From Clostridia bacterium (GTDB lineage: Bacteria; Bacillota; Clostridia; Oscillospirales; CAG-272): a stretch of DNA of 64,000 nt. The notes under the pieces are model-generated. The model ran no database searches, was not told the DNA's origin, and saw nothing but the letters and a program-made list of their open reading frames with translations. Of this stretch, positions 24,942-33,554 are shown one piece after another; position 1 is the stretch's first letter; every line of letters starts with the position of its first letter. The stretch lies in contig JAFVXH010000019.1 of NCBI GenBank assembly GCA_017501225.1, positions 1 to 64,000 of the forward strand. Direction: 5' to 3'. Both the position numbers and the translations under genes were made by a program.

Positions 24942-27038
24942 TTATTCCTCTGCGGGAGCTTCTTCCTTCTTACCGGGGAATTCCTTGAGCTCTGCTACGT
25001 AATCCTTGTAGTTCTTGAGCTTGGTCTTCTGGAAGATCGCAGGTGCGTAGTAGGTTGCGCTGACCTTGGAAAGGTCGTCGTGAATCAACACTGCGTGCTT
25101 GTTGAAGACAACGGGAATGATCGCCATATCGTCAAGGATCAGAATGTTTTCTGCCTCGTGAAGGAGCTTTGCTCTCTGCTTGGTCCAATCCTTCGGATCT
25201 TTGGAGGGAGTGATTCCGTGCTCGTCGTAGATTGCCTGAACGGTATAGTAGACGTCCTGGTACTCCTGCTTGGTATCGTAGATTCCAAGGAAGCCCCAAT
25301 CCTCCTCGGTCAGGGTTGCGAAGTAGGGGAGGTAGTAGATCGCTTCCATGATATCATTGAATGCCTTGCTGTTATAGCCCGAGGTGTGACCGTTGGGCGT
25401 GTAGGTGTTGGTCAGAGGATCGTTGGTCATTGCCATGCCGGAGAACGCGAATGCGAAGCTGGAAAGCATGGAATACGCGTCTGCGGAGAATGCGTGGTAA
25501 TCGAATGCAGCGACCTCGTAGGTGCCGAGCGTGAGTGCGTCGTGCATCTGATCGTCGCAGACATCGGAGGGAGGTTCACCGATTTCAGCCAGGTAGTCGT
25601 TGTTCTGGATGGTGTCCATCTTCTTTACGGTGACCTCAAAGTCAAGCGCGCCCCAAGCCTCGGCAACCATCTCCGCGATCGCGATGTTGACGTCGTCGTG
25701 GAGAGAAACGCTGATGGAGAAGGCGTAGTGCTCGGGATTGATGCCTGCGTTTGCAAGAAGTGCTGCAGCCTCCTCGATGTTGGGAGAGGTTGCGATCAGC
25801 TTGCCGCCGACGTCACGGAAATCCTTCTTGCCGTTGGTAATGCCCTCGAAGATGCCGTGTCCGACCAGAGCCGTTGCGGCGTCTGCGTATACGATTGCCT
25901 TTGCGATGGTCTTACGGTCGATTGCAAGGGAGAGTGCCTGACGAACGTCCGCGTTTGCGAAGAGTCTGGTTTCCTCACCGCTGTATCTGTCCTTGATCAC
26001 CGCGTTCTGGTTGGGAAGAAGCACGAAGGTGGAAAGCGCGTCGGTAATCTCAACGTTATTCTTGACCAGCTTCTTATCGCGGATGGAAAGGGGAATATCG
26101 CCGATGTAGAACAGATCGCCGTTCTTGTAAGCGTCGTAGATCTCATCATCGGTCTTGCTGCAATCTACCAGCAAGCGGTAGGGAGTGACCGACTTGGTGA
26201 CCTTATCGTGCTCGAAATCACGGTAATAATACAGGTTGCGCTCCAGATAGAAGAAGGAGATTGCCTTCTTGTTGAACAGTCCGCCCTCAACCTTGCCGTT
26301 TGCCTTGATGGCGTTGTCATCGCTTACCATGACGGGGTTGCCGCTTGCGCTGAGCTCGTCGGCATAGTTGATCTTACCGAGCTTGAAGGGACCGCTGGTT
26401 GCGATGGTGGATGCCTTCTTTGCCCAGTCGGGATTTTTATTTACGTAAGACTCCAAAAGGGGAGCAGTTGCTACGTTGGTCAGATTCAGCATGAACTGAT
26501 CGTAGTTGATCTTGCCCTCAAAGGTGATCTTAACGGTGTTCTGCTCAACCGCTTCCACACCGAGGTCGTCAATGGAGCAGTCGCCATCCTTGATTGCACG
26601 GGCATTCTTGATGTCGTACAGAAGGGATGCGGCAGCAAAGCTGTTGTTGGAGTTGAGCAAGCGCTTGAAGGTAAAAACAACGTCATCGGAGGTGATGAGG
26701 GACTTAGTACTCCAGTATGCCTCCTTGAGAACCAAGGTCATGGAGTAGTCGTTGTCGCGCTCGTTCTCGGAGATCTTGTAGCTCTTTACCAAGGATTTCT
26801 TCACCTTGCCGTCTTCATCCAGCTTGAACAGCGTATCAAAGAGCATCGCGGCGATTGCCTGAGACTCCTTGTTGTAGATGGTGTTGGCAGGGTCGAGATC
26901 ATAGATCTCGTCGGACAGGTACATGGTGATGTACGGGCCGAGATCGGGGTTATCCTTGTCCTCTTTTGCGCAGGAAGCGAGGCAAGGGATGAGCATCACG
27001 GCGCACAGAAGAAGTGCGAGAATCCGTCTTGACATCAT
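24942..27038 (-). CDS. peptide-type ABC transporter solute-binding lipoprotein
   Basis: 698 residues. The signal sequence ends with lipobox C-L-A-S-C (Cys23). The mature part has the SBP_bac_5 (OppA/DppA) layout: D-L-D-P-A-N-T-I near the start, V-F-T-F-K-R-L-L, D-V-R-Q-A-L-S-L-A-I-D-R-K-T-I in the middle, and a long C-terminal lobe with an acidic tail. It would capture peptides or similar ligands outside the membrane. No permease or ATPase gene lies beside it, so it is an orphan receptor here. AGGAGG precedes the ATG; a second ATG follows immediately. Confidence 0.88.
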   Translation of the reverse strand: MMSRRILALLLCAVMLIPCLASCAKEDKDNPDLGPYITMYLSDEIYDLDPANTIYNKESQAIAAMLFDTLFKLDEDGKVKKSLVKSYKISENERDNDYSMTLVLKEAYWSTKSLITSDDVVFTFKRLLNSNNSFAAASLLYDIKNARAIKDGDCSIDDLGVEAVEQNTVKITFEGKINYDQFMLNLTNVATAPLLESYVNKNPDWAKKASTIATSGPFKLGKINYADELSASGNPVMVSDDNAIKANGKVEGGLFNKKAISFFYLERNLYYYRDFEHDKVTKSVTPYRLLVDCSKTDDEIYDAYKNGDLFYIGDIPLSIRDKKLVKNNVEITDALSTFVLLPNQNAVIKDRYSGEETRLFANADVRQALSLAIDRKTIAKAIVYADAATALVGHGIFEGITNGKKDFRDVGGKLIATSPNIEEAAALLANAGINPEHYAFSISVSLHDDVNIAIAEMVAEAWGALDFEVTVKKMDTIQNNDYLAEIGEPPSDVCDDQMHDALTLGTYEVAAFDYHAFSADAYSMLSSFAFAFSGMAMTNDPLTNTYTPNGHTSGYNSKAFNDIMEAIYYLPYFATLTEEDWGFLGIYDTKQEYQDVYYTVQAIYDEHGITPSKDPKDWTKQRAKLLHEAENILILDDMAIIPVVFNKHAVLIHDDLSKVSATYYAPAIFQKTKLKNYKDYVAELKEFPGKKEEAPAEE

Positions 27039-27104
27039 GTTGTAGTTCCTCCTCTAAGTAAGAAAATGGAAAGTTGACGCGTGTGCGCCATACAGTACCT
27101 AACT

Positions 27105-27133
27105 ATTATAAACTATTTTTTAGAAAATTGCAA
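27105..27133 (-). promoter_or_regulatory. promoter of the solute-binding lipoprotein gene
   Basis: On the minus strand: TTGCAA, a 17-nt spacer, TATAAT. Confidence 0.8.
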
Positions 27134-27227
27134 GTACTTCCCAAAGGTTTTCATGTATATTTTGTTAATTTTCTTGGGAAATTAACCTTCACAAGAGTTT
27201 TTCGGAGAGGAAAGGGGAGAAATCCTT

Positions 27228-28118
27228 ATGAACGATTACGCCTATAGCGATCTTGCGTGTGAGAGTCGGCAGGATCTGAGCGAGCCGATGGCGGGAACCA
27301 AGCAGAGCAGCTATAGCGTCGGAGGCTTTCGCGTATGCAGCCTGCAGATCGAAAATCAGGAGGCGTCGGAGGCGCTCTCCAAGCCTTGCGGAAGCTATAT
27401 CACGGTAGAGTGCGGAAAAATCCATCACATGACCGAGGAGGATCGCCTGCTTCTGGCGCATCTTCTTTCGGAGGAGCTGTGCCGCATGTGTGAGAAGCTG
27501 ACGGGAAAGCTCCCCGACGCAAGCTTCGAGGTTTTTGTGGCAGGGCTTGGAAATGCGGAACTGACTGCCGATGCCATCGGTCCTCGAACCGTAGGACTTT
27601 TGACCGCAACGCGGCATTTGCGCGAGCACGAGCAGTTTCTTTACCGCATCATCGGATGCTCCGCGCTTTCCGCCCTGGCACCGGGCGTTCTCGGGCAAAC
27701 GGGGATCGAAACACTGGAGCTGTTAAAGGGGGCTGTCAGCTTTGTCAAGCCCGACCTTATGATCGTAGTAGACGCACTTGCCGCGCGAAGCTGTGAGCGT
27801 CTGGCTTCCACGGTTCAGCTTTCCGATGCGGGCATTTCTCCCGGCTCGGGAGTGGGGAACCACCGCTCTGCGATCACGCAGAAAACCGTGGGAGTCCCCG
27901 TGATCTCCGTAGGTGTCCCGACGGTGGTCAATTCGGCAACGCTGGTTTACGACGCCTTGCACGAGGCGGGGATCGAGGAGGTCAGCGAGCCCTTGCAGAA
28001 CGTCCTGGAAACGGGAAAAAGCTTTTTCGTTTCCCCAAAGGAAAGCGACGTCATTACCGAGCAGGTGTCCCGCCTTCTGGCGGACGCGATCGGCATGGCA
28101 TTTACGGGGAATTTATAG
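27228..28118 (+). CDS. gpr: germination protease GPR
   Basis: 296 residues, shorter than the 368-371 of Bacillus. This aspartic protease degrades small acid-soluble spore proteins at germination. The N-terminus R-Q-D-L-S-E matches the family. G-L-G-N-A-E-L-T-A-D-A-I-G-P and V-V-D-A-L-A-A-R keep the two Asp residues needed for activity, and S-P-G-S-G-V-G-N-H-R follows. AAGGGGAG precedes the ATG. It is paired with spoIIP, as in Bacillus. Confidence 0.95.
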   Translation: MNDYAYSDLACESRQDLSEPMAGTKQSSYSVGGFRVCSLQIENQEASEALSKPCGSYITVECGKIHHMTEEDRLLLAHLLSEELCRMCEKLTGKLPDASFEVFVAGLGNAELTADAIGPRTVGLLTATRHLREHEQFLYRIIGCSALSALAPGVLGQTGIETLELLKGAVSFVKPDLMIVVDALAARSCERLASTVQLSDAGISPGSGVGNHRSAITQKTVGVPVISVGVPTVVNSATLVYDALHEAGIEEVSEPLQNVLETGKSFFVSPKESDVITEQVSRLLADAIGMAFTGNL

Positions 28119-28200
28119 TCCTTTTTTCGCATATTTCCGATACAGCCGACATAGGATGGAGCGAAGAAGACTGATCGAAAGCGGAAGGAGTGTGCTGAGC

Positions 28201-29277
28201 ATGTCAGAGCTACCCGTCAAAAAGGAAGGGCAAAACGAGGAGGAAACGGTCAATCTTGAGGGCACTTTTCGCGGAAAGTACCGCGTTTTAGCCGTATTTT
28301 TGATTGCCTGCGCGATCTTTGTCGCCGCGTTCGCGCTGACGGCGATTTTTCACAGCGCGTCAGGGGACGGCTGGCTTGGAAAGCACTTGGGAGGCGGCAC
28401 GGAAACGACCGCCACGCCAAACACACAAGTACCCTCAAGCAGCGGTACGGTCGCTTCCTCCGAAAATCCGCCCGTCGAGGAGATCGTCATTCCGGAGGGC
28501 GCCACCCCGATCCTTTCCAAGGATCTTTCCTATCCCGAGCTTGGCGTGGGATATCTGCACAACGAAACACCCTATACGCCAAGTGTCGTCGATCTGATGA
28601 ATCAATCTCACCGATTGGAAGCGGTGGGAGAGGAGATCCTGGTTCTCATCGTACATACGCACACGAGCGAAAGCTATTTAATGGAAGAAAAGGCTTACTT
28701 TGCGGGGGAAGCGGGGGATGAAACCTATTCGCGGGATCACGCGCGGAGCGTCCTTGTCGCGGGGGAAGCGCTGGCACAAGCACTCAACCGCAGGGGGATC
28801 CCCACGCTGCATTGCACGGCAAGACAGGACGAGGGCGGTCTTACCGGTGCGTACCGAGAGTCTGCCAAAACCGTGGAGGAGTATCTGCGCGCGTATCCGA
28901 GCATTCGTCTTGTCATCGACTTGCATCGGGATTCCGTGATGACGTCTGATGGGGCATACGTCAGGACCGCGGCGTCGGATACCCGCGAGCCATGCGCGCA
29001 GGTCATGGCGGTGGTGGGGAGTGACTGTAACGGAACACAGCACCCCAATTGGGAGAGAAATCTTTCTCTTGCCCTACAGCTTCGGAGTCGGCTGAATGTT
29101 GACGGCGCTTCTGTCAGCCGTCCCGTATCCTTGCGGAAGGCATCCTTCAATCAGGAACTTTCCCCCTATTCCTTACTGCTCGAGATCGGCACGGGTGCAA
29201 ACACAGTCGAGGAGGCAAGGCGATGCGCGCTTCTTGTCGGCGATGCGCTTGCCGACATCCTGCTTGGAGCAGAGTGA
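28201..29277 (+). CDS. spoIIP: stage II sporulation protein P
   Basis: 358 residues. One transmembrane helix (about 27-50) places the rest outside the membrane, in the septal space. The SpoIIP domain has L-V-L-I-V-H-T-H-T-S-E-S-Y, I-D-L-H-R-D-S and S-L-L-L-E-I-G-T-G-A-N-T-V-E-E-A, the conserved His/Glu set of this peptidoglycan amidase/endopeptidase that drives engulfment with SpoIID and SpoIIM. The start at 28201 is chosen for the GAAGGAG 10 nt upstream; an in-frame ATG at 28157 is less well placed. Confidence 0.93.
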   Translation: MSELPVKKEGQNEEETVNLEGTFRGKYRVLAVFLIACAIFVAAFALTAIFHSASGDGWLGKHLGGGTETTATPNTQVPSSSGTVASSENPPVEEIVIPEGATPILSKDLSYPELGVGYLHNETPYTPSVVDLMNQSHRLEAVGEEILVLIVHTHTSESYLMEEKAYFAGEAGDETYSRDHARSVLVAGEALAQALNRRGIPTLHCTARQDEGGLTGAYRESAKTVEEYLRAYPSIRLVIDLHRDSVMTSDGAYVRTAASDTREPCAQVMAVVGSDCNGTQHPNWERNLSLALQLRSRLNVDGASVSRPVSLRKASFNQELSPYSLLLEIGTGANTVEEARRCALLVGDALADILLGAE

Positions 29278-29300
29278 GCCACAGTGATTGAGAAACAAGC

Positions 29301-29332
29301 AAAGGCGTCACCGCACGTGCGGTGACGCCTTT
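29301..29332. terminator. bidirectional terminator after spoIIP
   Basis: The perfect stem AAAGGCGTCACCGCA/TGCGGTGACGCCTTT with a 2-nt loop, between convergent genes. Confidence 0.88.
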
Positions 29333-29349
29333 GCTTATCATAAGAGAGA

Positions 29350-29685
29350 TTATTCGAAGCGCTTCTTGGTGGCTTGCTTACCGCGGAGAAGCAAATACTC
29401 GGCAAAGAGCAGAATGCCGAGGAGAAGAAGGCCTACGCCAAAGCTGATGGCGCCGCTTTCCACCGCGCAGGCAACGCCCAGGAAACCGACGAGAAGAAGC
29501 GGGATCATGCACACCTTCAGAATGCGCGCATATCCGAGCTGAAGCAGCAGGGTATATACAAAGGAAAGGATCTTACGAAGGGCGGAAATGACCGCGGGCT
29601 CCTTCTTTTTGCTTTCTGTGAAATATGCCTCGTAAATTCTGTTATTGGAAATAAATTGATTGTTTTTATCGTAATATGCGTTCAT
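29350..29685 (-). CDS. small membrane protein, unknown
   Basis: 111 residues. A polar N-terminus (N-A-Y-Y-D-K-N-N-Q-F-I-S-N-N-R-I-Y) is followed by two predicted transmembrane helices (about 57-78 and 82-100) and a basic tail K-Q-A-T-K-K-R-F-E. No family is recognised. The start at 29685 has TGGAGG upstream. Single-gene unit with its own promoter, convergent with spoIIP. Confidence 0.75.
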   Translation of the reverse strand: MNAYYDKNNQFISNNRIYEAYFTESKKKEPAVISALRKILSFVYTLLLQLGYARILKVCMIPLLLVGFLGVACAVESGAISFGVGLLLLGILLFAEYLLLRGKQATKKRFE

Positions 29686-29727
29686 AAACGACCTCCAAAA
29701 TACCAAAAATGGAATTATCGTAGCCTC

Positions 29728-29756
29728 ATTATAGCACACGTTTTTCGGTTTGTCAA
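29728..29756 (-). promoter_or_regulatory. promoter of the small membrane protein gene
   Basis: On the minus strand: TTGACA, a 17-nt spacer, TATAAT. Confidence 0.88.
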
Positions 29757-29796
29757 TAGGTTTTTTCCAAAAAAAGAAAAATTTTTCGAAAAACTA

Positions 29797-29825
29797 TTTA
29801 CAAATCAATTCTTCTGTGCTATAAT
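29797..29825 (+). promoter_or_regulatory. promoter of the XRE-S24 repressor gene
   Basis: TTTACA, a 17-nt spacer, TATAAT, about 30 nt before the start codon. Confidence 0.85.
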
Positions 29826-29855
29826 AAAGCCGTAAACGGAAAAACGGAGGCGAAA

Positions 29856-30665
29856 ATGGAAAACTATATTGATCGTATCAAACGTTTAAAATCGCAAAAA
29901 AGGATGACCAATGAGGAGCTTGCCAACCGTTCCGGAATTCCGCTTGGAACACTCAGTAAGATCCTTGCGGGCATGAGCGATTCTCCGAAGCTTTCCAACA
30001 TCGTAGCGCTTTGCAGCGCGCTGGATTGCTCGGTGGAGTACGTCGTCAGCGGCGCTCCCGAAAATACCAATAACTATACTCTTACGGGCGAGGAGATCCG
30101 CATGATGGAGGAATACCGTCGCCTGGATTCCTTTGGGAGAAGCCTTGTCGACGCGGTGATCTCCAAGGAAGCGGAGCGCGTGTCGGCACAGGGAGCCAAG
30201 GTGTCGGTCGCACAGCCTGCAAGTGAGGGGAAGGCAAGAATTCTGCGCCCCATTTCGTCGGGCGGTCGCTATGCGGGCGAGCAGGTCAGAACCGAAAAGC
30301 GTTCTATCCCACTCTATGAGCTGCCCGTATCTGCCGGCGTCGGTGTTTATCTGGACGAGGCAAAATGCGAAACCATCACCATTCCCAAAAACGTCAAGAC
30401 TGAGGATGCGACCTATGCGCTTCGCATCAGCGGAAACAGCATGGAGCCGAAATACCGCAACGGCGACGTTCTGCTGGTTCAGGAAAGCGATACGGTTGAG
30501 GTCGGGGAGCTTGGAATCTTCCTTTTGGACGGAAGCGGCTTCTTCAAGGTCTACGGCGGAGACCGTTTGCTCTCTCTCAACGACGAATACGGACCCATTC
30601 CGCTCAAGGACTACAGCGACGTGCGCTGTAAGGGACGCGTGATCGGAAAGCTGAAAAGGAAGTGA
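29856..30665 (+). CDS. XRE-family repressor with LexA-like S24 domain
   Basis: 269 residues. The N-terminal XRE helix-turn-helix (about 6-64: E-E-L-A-N-R-S-G-I-P-L-G-T-L-S-K-I) binds DNA. The C-terminal S24/LexA-like domain (about 150-269) has the nucleophile Ser195 in S-G-N-S-M-E-P, a Lys231 in G-F-F-K-V-Y, and a matching A-G bond (160-161) in L-P-V-S-A-G-V. These are the parts needed for RecA-stimulated self-cleavage, so it may be a phage-type or SOS-linked repressor. It lies four bases before the RadC-family gene and about 0.9 kb from the phage head module, which runs the other way. Confidence 0.9.
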   Translation: MENYIDRIKRLKSQKRMTNEELANRSGIPLGTLSKILAGMSDSPKLSNIVALCSALDCSVEYVVSGAPENTNNYTLTGEEIRMMEEYRRLDSFGRSLVDAVISKEAERVSAQGAKVSVAQPASEGKARILRPISSGGRYAGEQVRTEKRSIPLYELPVSAGVGVYLDEAKCETITIPKNVKTEDATYALRISGNSMEPKYRNGDVLLVQESDTVEVGELGIFLLDGSGFFKVYGGDRLLSLNDEYGPIPLKDYSDVRCKGRVIGKLKRK

Positions 30666-30669
30666 CCCC

Positions 30670-31440
30670 ATGCATGAAAATCACAGACAGCGGATGCGAG
30701 AGCGTTTCTTGAAATCCGCCCCCGATACCTTTTACGAGCACGAGCTGTTGGAGATGCTTCTGTATTCCGCAATACCGAGAGGGGATACCAATGAGTACGC
30801 ACACCTGCTGCTGGAGCGCTTCGGCTCCTTGCGCGGCGTGTTTGAGGCATCGCCGGAAAGCCTGCAGGAGGTCAGGGGCATCGGTCCGAGCGCCGCGGTG
30901 TCCATCAAGCTGGTGCTTGAGATGATGAAGCGCTATGCCAAGGATCTCAACGCGCCGGTGGTTTGCTATGATAAGATCAGCAAGATCGTGTCCTTTCTGC
31001 ATCCCAGATTTTTAGGTGCGACGAGTGAGCAGGTCCATCTGCTCCTATTCAACAACCGTATGGAGATGCTGGATGCGTCGGTCGTTTCGGTGGGATCGGT
31101 CAACTCTGCGGACGTGCCGATTCAGGATATCGCGACAAAGGCGCTTTACACCAAAGCCTCTCACGCGATCCTGGCGCACAATCACCCGCACGGATGGGCA
31201 TTGCCGTCGGCAGAGGATAAGCACGTGACCGAGCGTGTCAGAGTGGCGTTTGATCTGTTCAAGGTCAATCTTCTGGAGCATCTGGTTTTCTCGGATGACG
31301 GATATTATCCCATCATGAAACAGGAATACGGTGTCTTCCGCTCGGCGACGCCCCTGGGACAGCTATGCTCGGATTTTTACCACGATTTTTATGATATCGA
31401 TGAGGAAAGCTTCCGCTTTCCGCCACTGTTTTCAAACTGA
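30670..31440 (+). CDS. RadC-family JAB-domain protein
   Basis: 256 residues. A helix-hairpin-helix (V-R-G-I-G-P-S-A-A, about 68-76) precedes the JAB/MPN metal-binding motif H-N-H-P-H-G-x(6)-S-x2-D (His170, His172, Asp183). RadC-type proteins have this layout; their exact enzymatic role is unsettled and the old DNA-repair name rests on a misattributed mutant. It starts four bases after the repressor stop, so the two are one operon. Confidence 0.9.
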   Translation: MHENHRQRMRERFLKSAPDTFYEHELLEMLLYSAIPRGDTNEYAHLLLERFGSLRGVFEASPESLQEVRGIGPSAAVSIKLVLEMMKRYAKDLNAPVVCYDKISKIVSFLHPRFLGATSEQVHLLLFNNRMEMLDASVVSVGSVNSADVPIQDIATKALYTKASHAILAHNHPHGWALPSAEDKHVTERVRVAFDLFKVNLLEHLVFSDDGYYPIMKQEYGVFRSATPLGQLCSDFYHDFYDIDEESFRFPPLFSN

Positions 31441-31450
31441 ATGATCAAAC

Positions 31451-31552
31451 GGGGCGACCGGATCGGTCGCCCCGTGCTTTATGTAAACGCATCCTTGCGC
31501 GCCAAGGATGCGGAATTTTCTCATGCAAGGCGGCAAATTCTTGCCGCCTTGC
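31451..31552. repeat. three hairpins between radC and the phage head module
   Basis: Three perfect inverted repeats lie in a row: GGGGCGACCG/CGGTCGCCCC (31451-31473), GCATCCTTG/CAAGGATGC (31489-31511) and GCAAGGCGGCAA/TTGCCGCCTTGC (31525-31552). None has a proper T run on either strand. They separate two convergent units. Confidence 0.8.
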
Positions 31553-31599
31553 GCCCGTCAATTCTTTTGATTTGGATTGGCGGGAAATTTTTTACGGGG

Positions 31600-31995
31600 T
31601 CAGACGCCGGGATAGCGGTTTTTGATGCCTTCGACCTTCGCGGGAAGCTGCATTTGCAGCGTAGAGATCGCGTCGGTATACAGCGAGAAGAGCTTATCGC
31701 TCAGGTCCTCGTTTTCCTCCAGAATCAGCATGGCGGCAAGATAATAGGTTACTGCCGGCACAAAGGGAGAACTCAAGGGGAACTCCTCGCTCATGGTAAC
31801 TGCGCAAGGAATGCTTTTTTCTGCGGGCGACGCGCCCTGCGTTGCTCGGTATCGGGTATCCAAAGGAAGGCATTCATTGCAAACCGTTGCAAGAAGATAC
31901 GGAGCGCGCGCGCCGTAATCCTCGCAGCATTCCGCGCTCTCATCCTCGCATACCATCAGGATGGCAGAGGTCAGAATATTCTGATAGGTGATCAT
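31600..31995 (-). CDS. putative head-tail adaptor-like protein
   Basis: 131 residues, mostly helical, with S-S-P-F-V-P-A-V-T-Y-Y-L-A-A-M-L followed by two helices. Size, helix pattern and place right after the coat gene fit P22 gp4-type or other small connector proteins that sit under the portal. No family was identified from sequence motifs. The coat gene ends six bases upstream. Last gene of the module. Confidence 0.55.
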   Translation of the reverse strand: MITYQNILTSAILMVCEDESAECCEDYGARAPYLLATVCNECLPLDTRYRATQGASPAEKSIPCAVTMSEEFPLSSPFVPAVTYYLAAMLILEENEDLSDKLFSLYTDAISTLQMQLPAKVEGIKNRYPGV

Positions 31996-32001
31996 GCTTG
32001 C

Positions 32002-32835
32002 TTACTCTGCGTTTCGGATCTCGATATCCAGACGAAGCAGCTCGTCGGGATAGATGATGGAGGCGCCGTAAATGTGAAGTCCCTTGATGGCGTCGGAGAA
32101 GAAGTTATCGGGACGGTAAGCGATGATCTCGGAAAGACGCTCCGCAAACGCCACGGCACGCTTGGTGCGCACGATGCAGTGGTAGTAGTTCCCGTCGTTG
32201 GGAGAAGCCGAATTTCTGACGTGGTTGGAGACGTAGATCTTGGAGCCCATGAAACGACCGACACAGCCGTTTTCAAAGGTTTCTCCATCACCGGTGAGCG
32301 TCAGCTTTGCCTTATAGATCAGCTCCGCAACCTCAGGGGAAACCTCAAAGACGACGTCCTCGGCGTTGCAAACGTTCTTCTTGAAGAGCGCGGTGCGTGC
32401 CGCAAGCAGTGCGTCCACGACGTTCTCGGCGGTGATCTGGTCCATGGTGATCACGTTCGGTGTGTCATTGAACATGCCGTAGAGATATTCCTCTGCCTGT
32501 TCGGCAAGAGAATCGGTTGCGCTCTTCAGCGCAAGCTTCATCAGTCCCTCGCTTGCCTGCGTTTTTTCCATATCGTCAAGCATGAAGTTGAAGCATTTGA
32601 CCTGGTCCGCGGTGAGGGTCTTGGTGTAGTTTGACAGAGTCGAGGGCGCCTCAAGTCCCATGACGGGATCATAGTCGCCGACTCCGACGCTGTAAAGGCC
32701 GCAGAGCTTGATCTGGGAGCCCTTGTTTTTGAGCTCATCGCTGTAAATGTGGGAACAGTTTGCAATGCCGACGTAGCGGCGCTCGAGCTCGGTGAGCAGT
32801 GTTTCGCTCCAGATAGTAGGGATAAAGTCGATCAT
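32002..32835 (-). CDS. major capsid (coat) protein
   Basis: 277 residues with features of P22/N4-like HK97-fold coat proteins: an N-terminal W-S-E-T-L-L-T-E-L-E-R-R, a central spine-helix stretch, and the late F-M-G-S-K-I-Y-V-S-N-H-V followed by A-V-A-F-A-E-R-L, typical of the A-domain. It follows the scaffold by 29 bp, as expected. No protease gene is near, consistent with P22-like maturation without cleavage. Confidence 0.8.
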   Translation of the reverse strand: MIDFIPTIWSETLLTELERRYVGIANCSHIYSDELKNKGSQIKLCGLYSVGVGDYDPVMGLEAPSTLSNYTKTLTADQVKCFNFMLDDMEKTQASEGLMKLALKSATDSLAEQAEEYLYGMFNDTPNVITMDQITAENVVDALLAARTALFKKNVCNAEDVVFEVSPEVAELIYKAKLTLTGDGETFENGCVGRFMGSKIYVSNHVRNSASPNDGNYYHCIVRTKRAVAFAERLSEIIAYRPDNFFSDAIKGLHIYGASIIYPDELLRLDIEIRNAE

Positions 32836-32864
32836 AATTTTTATAATCCTTTCTTATATTGTTT

Positions 32865-33554
32865 TTATTTCCATTTTTTCATGGATTGCAGAATTTTGGA
32901 GTAGTTTTTGTGCACCTCTGCCTGCGACATGACACGCACGTCATCCACGGAGAAGTACTCGGTTTCATCGCTTCGGACAATGCCGGCTGTGCGTGCCTGA
33001 TTGGCATTGTTGATGGCGCGTGCCTGATCCTTGGCAACTGCTTGCTTTTTTTCTTCCAGGGCGTAGGCGGCGGCAAGCGGAACGCCGCGCTTGACCTGCT
33101 CCCAAACACGGTCCGGGAGAGTATCCGGATCTGCTTCGGGATACAGGGTAGAGAATTCGATGTAATCCTCTCTCAGTCGCTGATTGCGAAGCTCGCGTGC
33201 TGCCAGCTCCTCCTTGAGCTGTGTCAGTTCACTTCGCAGCCTTGCAAGCTCATCTCCCTCATCGGTCGAAGGAGAGGTTCGAGGATCAGAATCAGAAGCT
33301 GGCAGGGAAGCTGAAGGAAGCTGACGATTTTGAGCAGCTTGCAGATCAGCTCCTTCTTCCGGGAGAGCAGCTGCTTCAGCGTTGGGATCCTCTTCTGCGG
33401 CACAGCGCTCTCCTCCGTCGTCTGCGAGAGGATCTCCAGATACATCGAGAACTCCCGAAGGAACTTCATCCGATGCCGATGCCAGATCGCCCTCTTGAAG
33501 GTTTTCCGGACTCTGATTTGGGAGAGTATGGTGAGTAATTTCTTCTTCATTCAT
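32865..33554 (-). CDS. scaffold protein
   Basis: 229 residues. A long acidic, low-complexity N-terminal half (Asp/Glu/Ala/Ser/Pro-rich) and a coiled-coil (about 100-135, L-R-S-E-L-T-Q-L-K-E-E-L-A-A-R) lead to a basic C-terminus ending M-K-K-W-K, as in capsid scaffolds whose basic tail binds coat protein. It starts inside the last codons of the portal gene (ATG within ...AATGAATGA), so translation is coupled. Confidence 0.72.
   Translation of the reverse strand: MNEEEITHHTLPNQSPENLQEGDLASASDEVPSGVLDVSGDPLADDGGERCAAEEDPNAEAAALPEEGADLQAAQNRQLPSASLPASDSDPRTSPSTDEGDELARLRSELTQLKEELAARELRNQRLREDYIEFSTLYPEADPDTLPDRVWEQVKRGVPLAAAYALEEKKQAVAKDQARAINNANQARTAGIVRSDETEYFSVDDVRVMSQAEVHKNYSKILQSMKKWK

Noticed and set aside
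24936-27032. A 698-codon plus-strand frame opposite the solute-binding lipoprotein gene
   Set aside because: It is the mirror of a real gene with a signal peptide, promoter and ribosome site on the minus strand.
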